From NCBI GenBank assembly GCA_900553215.1, contig USCJ01000009.1, positions 1-16,184 of the forward strand: a DNA stretch of 16,184 bases, given 5' to 3'. Shown in pieces: positions 1 through 9,000 of this stretch. The notes beneath the pieces were generated by a model. It ran no database searches. It was not told the origin of the DNA and worked only from the letters and a program-made list of their open reading frames with translations. Positions within the stretch are counted from its first letter, which is position 1. Each line of letters starts with the position of its first letter. Position numbers and translations under genes: made by a program. This DNA is from an uncultured Collinsella sp. Its GTDB lineage: Bacteria; Actinomycetota; Coriobacteriia; Coriobacteriales; Coriobacteriaceae.

Positions 1-21
1 GGGTGGTTGCCGCCCCCTTTG

Positions 22-46
22 CGAAGCTAGTTGGCTTCGGAACTAG
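22..46 (-). terminator. Two overlapping inverted repeats at the stop of the giant gene
   Basis: CGAAGC (34-39) pairs with GCTTCG (22-27) just past the TAG stop. Alternatively CTAGTT and AACTAG (27-32 and 41-46) pair, with the stop codon in the stem. The two stems exclude each other. No T-run follows, so intrinsic termination is doubtful. A purine run at about 12-20 could be a ribosome site for a gene outside the window, but that cannot be judged. Confidence 0.25.
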
Positions 47-3000
47 TGGTCGATGCCGTTGAGGTTCACCCTCGTGAGCGTATAGGTCACATAGTCGGGC
101 GATTGAGGCTTTGCGCTCGCCACGTCACCCTTAACCAGGCTCGCTCTCATTACCAATCGATAGTTCGCGTAGAACTGCTCACGCTGTTCAACCTGCGTGT
201 TGACCTTAACGGTAAAGGGCAGGCTAAACGTAGTGTCACCGTTCTGCGTTTTGAACTTGCCATTCTCCTTCGAGTCAGTGAAGGTGATCGTGCTACCGGA
301 GGGAGCGACCGCGGCAAGCTTACTCTCCGTCACTGTTACGTAGTTGGAGATATCATCCGTTACACTCTCATACGTGCCGTCGGTTCCGCGGCGCTGCAGC
401 TCGAGCGTGTACACAACAGAGTCGGCATTTGCAATTGCCTCGGCGGCGTTGCTAAGTCCACCCAGTTCATACGTGGCACCCAGACCAATCGTGCCATTCG
501 CGATCGGACGTAGGTCGTCCACGTTAATACCAAGCTGCGACTTATCTGGCGCAGAAAGCGTAATGGTCGTATCACCCGTGTCCATGCGATAGTACCCGAC
601 GTTACCGGGCTTCGTCTGCGTCAGGCTCGAGGTATTAAGGCCTTCCTTACGCGTCGAAAGCTTGGCAGTATAGGACATCTTGGTACAGGCGTCCTCGCCA
701 GACTGCTTGGACAGGGAGATGACCTTGTTGCAGCCGTCCGGCGTAAGGCGAATCTCTTCCACCACCGTATGCACGGTAAAGGATCCGTCCGTTGCGATCT
801 TGCGGATTCCGGCGAGGTCATGGTCGAGCGTGAGCTTCAGCGAATCATCGCCTGTATCCGTCACGGTCTGCGTGAACGCAGGCGTCGAAGCGTCACACTT
901 CTCCCACTTGCCGTCATTCCACCTATAGTTCTGATCGCCGATGGCAACATAGAACTTCGCAATCGCCGAGGTTCCGCTCGGGAAACTACTCACCCCCGTC
1001 AGGGTATTGTTGGCGCCATACTTGCACAGTGACGTATCGAGCTGATAGAACAACGAGTCCGAGTCAGCATAGTTCTGACTTGGGTTAAACGTAATTTTGT
1101 CGGTAACGTCAAGAGAAAGAACGTAGGCGGCGCCGTCCGTCGACTTCGAAACCGGAGTGCGCGCCTCCGACTTCCCGTCGTTAACTTCCTGCCCGTAATT
1201 GGACAAGATGCTGTATGTCGATGCCGTACCGTTTTGATTATCGTCGCCACCGGTGCGCAAGACGTGATGCAGATTCCAAGATATGCGGGCACCCGAAGAA
1301 TTCGAGTCAATAGACGAAGCCGTAAAACCGTTGATATTAGCTTGCGTCACGCCGTCGCCCGACTTGGGCACGTTGACAACTAGGTAGACGCTCTCCGACG
1401 CACGCTGCTCCTTGCCGGTATCCTCCTTAGGTACCTTTAGCGTATAGCGGTCGTTGCTGGGAACGTCAGCGCCTGCAACCTTAAACAGCATCCACTTGTC
1501 ATCGAATTTCGCTTTAGCGGTCGCCTCTGCCTCGTTATCACACACGGTCCATGTGCCGGCGCCATCCTGTGTGGCCGACACATCCAAAATCTCGCTCAGC
1601 CATCGCTCCTGATATGGATTGCCCGCAGAATCCTTAAAGCCGTCGTTTCCGCTCAGGGAAACGCTCGTTGCTCCGCCTTCGCCCACCGTATAGTGATACT
1701 CTCTGCCACCGGCCCGGCCGTCAACGTTCGCATCGATGAGCGTAAGCTGGGTGCCCTGGGGCAACCTTCCGTCGGCACCATTGAAGAGGATGCTCTTACC
1801 GAGCCCCTTCATCGAGCCGCCAGCAGCCATATAGCTGTCCCAGCCAAAGTCGACTTCCTTCCCATTGGCAGAATTGTATGTCCAGGTAAGCAGACCCGTC
1901 ATCGGCTCGCCAAAGCTCGTAAGCACGTGTGCATCTTTTCCAAGGTTAGCGTAGTCGCTTTCTTTAAATTTAGTGCCGTAATCATACGTTGCAGTGAAAT
2001 CGATCTCGAGCTTGCGCTTAACGATGATCGGCACCTGAACGTTGTAGCTCTGACCCGCCTCGGTAAAGGTGACGGTCAGGAGCGTAAAGCGACCCTTGCC
2101 GTTATCCCAATCGGAGCTTGGGCTAAACGACATGTTGTTCTTGCCGTTGTTCACCACGCGAAGCGTGGGATTGTTCGACGCGCCATCGTCCTTAACGAAC
2201 ACACCATCCTTGAGTTGGAAAACCTCTGCTTTGGCCGTCACGTGCGGATTGGTGCCATTCTCGTTATTCAATCTGCAAGCGTCGGAGAAGCCGCCGTTCG
2301 CGACGATGTTCAGATAGCTCTTGACCGTCGTGTTGTCGTTGCCAGAGATCACCAAAACGGGGAAATCTGTTGTGGCCTGGTTGCTGCTTGTATCATTATT
2401 CGAATTGAACTTACTCGCCACGGATGAGGCATCGTAGCTCGAGGTATTTTGATAGGCGCCGTTGTCATTAATGCCGCCGATATTGGTGTAGGTGTAGCGG
2501 CCATCAACGCCAGCAGCCGCCTCGCTCTGGATGGTCGCCGCGGTGTCGATGGCGGCGCCGTCGCCAAACAGGTAGCGGTCGGTGGTGTCGTTGTCGGAGG
2601 CACGCACCGCCAGCGTGCTCACGGGGCTCGTGGTCACGTACGGGCTTGCCGCCGTGGTAGCGGTATCGTCCGCACCGTAGAGCGTGGTGCCCTCGTCGGG
2701 CGCGCGCAGCGTGTCCTTATAGTCGCCGAACGCTATGTAGGTCTTCCTGTTTACGGCGGCCGTATTGGTCGTGTAAACCATCGGCGGCAGATCACGCGTG
2801 GTCTTGCCGTTGCCGAGCTTTACGTTCACGCCCGCTGCGGAGAGGCTATAGCCGTTTGTGTCAACCTCGCCTAAGAGCACGCCCTGCTTAGAGCCCAATT
2901 TGTAGGTATTGCTGTCCATGAGCACGTTTACCAGATGGAACTGGCCGCGTCCGTCGCCCGCAATGCCGCCGTTGGAGGTTCCGCCAAACGTTGTGTTAGA

Positions 3001-6000
3001 TACCTTTGTGTTGGTGACGTTGATGACGTCGGCACCGCTGTTAATCGCGCCAAGTAGACCGCCGCTCCACCTGCCCTTGATCGTGGCGCACTCAATCGCG
3101 ATATTGTTGCAGGCTATGTTCACATTGCTGAAGTAGTAGCCGATAAGTCCGCCCGAGCATTGGTCGGTGCCGGCAATGTTGATATTCTCGACGCTACAGT
3201 CCTCAAACCAGTACGTGTTGGGGCTGCCACTGCTCGTGACCTCGCCAATCAAGCCGCCCGCATTACGGATGCTATTGTTCGTTCCGGTGGCATCGCCGAT
3301 GATGGCGCTCTTGGCATCGCCTCCGGCATCAATGCGCACGTTGCTTATAGAAATAACGCCTCTATAGGCGCTTCCGACCACACCGCCGGCACCCATGTAC
3401 TTATCGGTGTTCGACCCGGTGGCGAGTACATTTACCCCAGAGATGACTGCCGTGCTCGATGCGACGGCTTCCGTGATGCCAATTTTGGTGTTCACCGATA
3501 CGTTACTGGAGGTATAACCGAACACGCCGCCCACGTAGGGTGTTGTTCCCGTGGCGGTTATGGTCGAGTTTTTGCCAATAGTCTTCTCGTATACCCCTGT
3601 GGCCGCGGTTGTCCACACGCTGCACGGCGAGGCGATCGCACCCACATAGCCGCCAACGTACTTCTCGCCCGTGACGCTAAGGCCAGTGTATGAGCAGTCA
3701 TAGAGATTCGCGGGCGCCTGCGTGCCGGAGCCGAAATTGACCATATAGGTCACGTCGTTATCCGTCCTTCGGCTGGTACGGCCCGAGCTGCCAAGAAGCC
3801 CTCCTACGCTCTTTGCGCCCAACACGGTGCAGTTCTTCATCTGTACGTTGCGGTAGACGCCACGCGTGTTGCCGTCGTAGTTGGCCGTTGCGCCCGCCAA
3901 AAGGCCGGTGCCGATGAGGTCGTTCGATGCCGGTCCCGAGGCAATGCTACCGTTGGCGTCTTTGTACGTGAGCGATACGTTGCAGTTACTAAAGGTAAGG
4001 TCTTTGACCTGAGCGCCGTCATTCGCGGTGACGCTCTGCCCCACATTGGTTGAGGTGAACATCACGGTGCTGAATAGGCCGCCCACGCCCGAGACCTTAT
4101 AGTCGTCATCGGCATATTCGACGACGCCGTAAGTGGCATCTTTGGTGCCTACCGTGATGGTGGCCCCGTTGCCGTCGATCGTTGCCACGTGCGGCGTGAT
4201 GCGGTCGCGATCGGTGGACGCCTCGTTCGAGCTGCAAGCATTGGAATAGTAACGGCCGCTAAGGCCCACGTATCCCGTGCCGTAGCCGGTCATATCGTAG
4301 GTGGCATTTTCCTTGAACTCCAGGCTCATGCCGATAGATTTCGACGCGCACACGTAGCCCGTTTGGTAGTCGGCAGCGTAGGACGCCACCAGGTAGGGCG
4401 AATTTACATCGTCATCATGGTCGAGCGGGCCGTGCCACCCCTGTTTGCCCGGGGCCTTCTGGTCATCGTTTTTGGCGGTTTCGAAATCGCCGGCAGCGCT
4501 CGCAGGCTTGCCCACGCAGTCGTAGCTGGCATTTCGCACCTTACCATATTCCTTGTTGCCAAACAGGTAGCCGTTTATCGCCGGGTCCTGCTTATCGCTG
4601 CCCCAGTACGCCTTGGAGCCGCGGAACACGCCATAATTAGCGTAGTCGGTATGTGCCGCTCCAGCACCCGCACCCGAGCTAATGATGGCCGAGAGCACCA
4701 AAAGGCCCTGGGCGTTTTCCACCGTGGTCACGGGTGCCTCGGCATCAGTGCCGATATACTTGTTGTCGGTGCCCGTGGTAGTGACGCAGGCGGTTCCCTT
4801 GTTTGCGAGCTCGTTGATCTTGTAGTTAGCGTTACCGTTTTCGACTTTGCAGCCCTCGCTAAAGGCATAGCCATCAATCACACGACCAACGTAGGGATTG
4901 TCGTACTGCCGGAAGTTGCCCGTTCCAAGACCCTGAGACTTGTCGCTGGTTCCAGCGCGCCAAGACGTCCCTGACATATTGCGGAAGATCACACCGCCGC
5001 CCGCAATGGCACCAACGTAACCGCCGACGGGAACAAGATGTGGCTTAGTTCCGCCACCAGTAACCGTAAAGCCAGTTGTAGGGTTATCGGCCGTCGTCCC
5101 ATTTACGACCACACCATCGATAATGTTATCGCCACCAAGGATGCAGCCGATAACGCCACCAAAGAACGCCGTTGGGGCACCGTCGGCGTCCTTGGCAGAA
5201 TAAGTAATCGCCGCCGACTCGTTCACATAATTGATGTTGAGGTTGCGTACCACGCTGCCATAGCTATAGGGAACCAGGCCGCGAAGCTCGCCCTTGTTGT
5301 TTTCAATCTCAATTGTTGCAGTCGAGGCGCCCAGATCGCCAACGATAACACCGCGGAACGGATTGGCCTTGTTGCCAAACCCGCCAAACGATGCCGCATC
5401 GACGGTAATCTTCCTATCTTTGTCAGGCTCTATGCTGTAATACGCACTCTGTATATAGCGGTGCACGGTTTCGTCGCTCAGCGTCTGCTCGGGATCGGTC
5501 TTATCGCCGATCTTCCTCTCCCATTTTTTATCAGTACCGTTTGCCTGCTTATAGACGTACGTAACCTCATTGTTGGTCGATTGGTCGCTGCGGCGAGTGC
5601 AAAGCGCACTCTGGTCAGCGGCAATGGTGACTTCCCAGCCATCCAATGCCACGCTATTGTTGATGTAGTTGGCGATGGCGTTCATCTCCGTCGCGTCCTT
5701 AACGGTATACGGATCGCCATATGTACCACATCCCGTTATCAGCTTTGGAATACGCTGGTTGACTTTTATTTCGTGGTACTGGACATTGCTCTCGGTGGCC
5801 TTCCCCTTATAAACATAAGGAAGATAGTCACCGAACACCGGGGCATCGACATTCGCCGTCTTATCCCCAGCCTTCACCAAGCCGTTAGGGGTGCCATACG
5901 TCGCTTCATCGTAATACCAAAGCTGCTTGCCGGAGTACTCCGTGCCTTTCCTATCAATTTCGGATCCATAGGTCACCTTGTCATTTTGAGCGGCATCTGC

Positions 6001-9000
6001 TGTAAAGGTATAGTCCGCCGAGCCCGTGCCGCCGGTCGCGTAGCCAAAGCTCTCCAGCAGGCTCGCGTGGGTAAAAATCGAATTGTCCGTTTGGCTGGGC
6101 AAGCTTATTTTCTCAAACTTCGCTATGACCTGATTGGCCTTATCTCCCACGCCGAGCTTGCCAAACAAGCTTGTAGCTGCAATCTTTTTTTTCGTACCGT
6201 TATTGTACGAATCGGTTACCGAGATATTCTTCGCATCAAGGTTTACAAGGGTCTGCATCTGGTTGATTAGCAGCGGAGCGTATTGGGTGGTGTTCGTCAC
6301 GCCATCGACCGCAAGACCATCGAGCACTAAACCGTTTATCGTGATTTGTGCCACATTGGTTTTTTTGACGGGTCCATAGATATAGCGACACACAAGCGCG
6401 CCAGACGAGCTTCCCGAATCGCTCACAACAGAGCCCACGGTACCAGCAAGCGTGACATTCTCAACCTTAAGATCGCCCGTATGAGTTCGGATGAGAGCGC
6501 AGTGCATATTCTCGTGCTGCGTGGCTTCGTTATTCTTTTTGTTGCCTTCTTGCTCAGCTTTAATATCGGAATAATGGAACGTAATGGTTGCGTTTTTTAC
6601 CGTTACCGTGGAATTACTGGTGGGGTTGGTGGGGTAGAAGCTGTATCCCTCTAGGTTGATACCCACGCCCCTGGAATCGTCCGTGCCAATATTGTTTCCT
6701 TTGAAAATCTCACGATTTCCCGGAATGATATAGCCCTGAATTGCAGGCGGGGCATACAGGTATGCACACCAAAGCAACAAGTACTCCGGGCGGTCCATCC
6801 AGCTGCTCGCACTACTATTTTTTGAGTTGCTGCCTACTACCGTATACGCCTTGTCAAGATTGTAGTAATACCTCGTCCAAGCGTTGGTTTTGCGTGAGTT
6901 GCCGAAATCCGTTCGATTGTGATAGGTATTATCGCTTCCCGGATTTCCGCTCATGTCGAGCTTGCCGTTATTAACGTCGTCTTTGGTATGAAGTGAAACG
7001 ACAGTGTTCCATTCACCATCGATTAGCTTGCTGTCTGGCTTCCTGCCATCGCCAACCCATTCATCAAACTTCTTTATGAACTTAGCTTCCGCAACATGAA
7101 TGCCTTCGACCCTATAGGCAGTACCCCAATAAGCCTTATCTTCTAGATATAATCCCGCATACGGCTCGGAACCGTATGTTCCGTCGGCTACCCTGCTGCC
7201 ACGGCCGACGAGCAAGCCCAACGTCTCGGCGTTGCCCGCGTTAATGGTTGCGCCCGAAAGGTCGATGGCATAGTCGTTGATGACCCAGTGGCCACTAGCG
7301 GCGTATACAAGACCGCCGAGCTCCTTGGAATTCTCCGCAGTTATTGAGGCCTTGGTTGTTCTCAGAGCATAGGAGTTTACATCCTTGTTAACGCTGTTAT
7401 CTCCGATAGTTACGACCGCGTTGCCCCAGCTATAACCCAAGAGACCGCCCGCGCCATTGAGCTTATCGCCGTTCTTGCCGACGCTCATGGCGAACGAATC
7501 GAACACCAACCCTGCGATGTTGACGGTCGCCACATTGGTCTTGTTTGTCACGTTTTCTTGTTTACCCTGTGCGATGCAGCCGATAAGGCCACCAACTTGG
7601 GCAATCTTGCCGCTGGCGCAATTGCCGGTTTCGATTTTGCCGCCGGCATCGAGACCCATAACATTGAATGTCGAGGCATAATCGCCCACATAGCCGATGG
7701 CGCCGCCAATGCGAATATTGCCGTTAAGCGTTTTAGTTGCAGCGATGGTCGCTTGAGCCTTGCTGCTGCCCCCAAACGTAACCGTGGAAGCTGTCGAAAC
7801 GCTGCCCGCAATACCGCCAATGTTCACATCGTTAGCGAACGTATCATCGCACGCGATATTCGTTTTGCACGTTGCGCCAGACAGCGTCAGACCGCCCGCA
7901 ATGGTGCCCGCAAGCGATCCGGCATCAATGGCCGCGCCGTTATCGAACTTCATAGAGCCGGCGATTGTGACGTCGGAGACAGTTGCGCCGTTGATTGCTG
8001 CGAACAAGCCCAGGCGGCCGTGGCGATAGATTTTGCCGTTGCCATCACTGGTGGCACTGACCCCGCTATTGCCGCGCATGCCGTAAGGCTCGCCCACCGC
8101 CAGACTTATGGTGTGACCGTTGCCGTTGAGCGTGGCGGTAAAGCTGTGGTTGTTCTCGTTAACGCCGGCTTGCTCTTTGGGCTGTCGGTCTTTGGTAAGG
8201 CCGGTAAGACCTGTGCCGGAAAGGTTGATGTCTGCAGAGAGCGTGATGTTCGTCGAAGGAATCTGAGCGAAATTGTCATCCGCAACGTCCTCCACGGCGG
8301 AGAAGTACCCGCTCGTTTGCCAGGTGATCGCCAGCTTTGCGAAATCGTCGACGCCTGCCAGCACAAAGGCGCCACCAGTTTTTACGAGGTTCGATTTAAA
8401 GATACACTGGTGCGAATCGTTGATGGTGATGAGATCATTGCTCAGCCCACTGCCCAGGCGAATGACCTGACCATAGCTGTAGATGTCATCAATCTTGACC
8501 TGAATGGTGGGGCGCTTGTATTGCCATTTTGTGATATCGCCTGCGGTGGCACCGCCGTCGCTTCCGCTACCCGCGGCAAAAATGAGTGAGTTGAAGTTCT
8601 CATAGACTAGCTGCGCGGTGTGGTCGTTTTCCGCGAATCTGGCGTCCGACAGATCGGCGACACCGCTGAACTTAACGATGCCGCGCCACGACGATCCGAC
8701 GACTCCGGCAAAGCCGCCGTTCGAGCCGCCGATGGTGGCGTTGCCGGCGGTTTCGACCTTTAGGCCGCGCACTTCTAGAACGTTTTTTGTGTCCACGACG
8801 CCCACGGCACCGCCATACTTGCCATTATTGCTGGCGTAGCCCGATGTTGCACATGTCACCGTTGCGTCATCGATGACCACGGCAGACTCGTTGGGACTCC
8901 CGTTGCCTTCGCCAAGGTAGCCTACCAGGCCGCCCGCATAGGTGAGCTTGCCGTTGGAGCCCACGCCAAACGACACCGCGGCGCCATCCTGCACCGTGAA

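Noticed and set aside
1..10. The word GGGTGGTTGC occurs both at the window start and at 15301
   Set aside because: A 10-nt match is expected many times by chance within 16 kb, and the flanks do not match, so it is not a mobile-element boundary or duplication.
43..48. Giant gene truncated by a stop with a sorting signal in another frame
   Set aside because: The only 42 nt beyond the stop encode no L-P-x-T-G in any frame. One alternative frame gives V-P-K-P-T, which is not convincing. It cannot be settled without the next sequence.
5038..6270. A 410-codon open frame on the plus strand
   Set aside because: It lies wholly antisense to the giant gene, whose frame has clear repeat motifs and a signal peptide. 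The antisense product is Arg/Ile/Val rich without recognisable domains; long antisense frames are expected opposite a stop-poor gene.
7558..8589. A 343-codon open frame on the plus strand
   Set aside because: Antisense to repeat block 2 of the giant gene. Its Ala/Asn/Arg composition mirrors the Gly/Ala/Val codons on the other strand; no ribosome site or family motif is seen.
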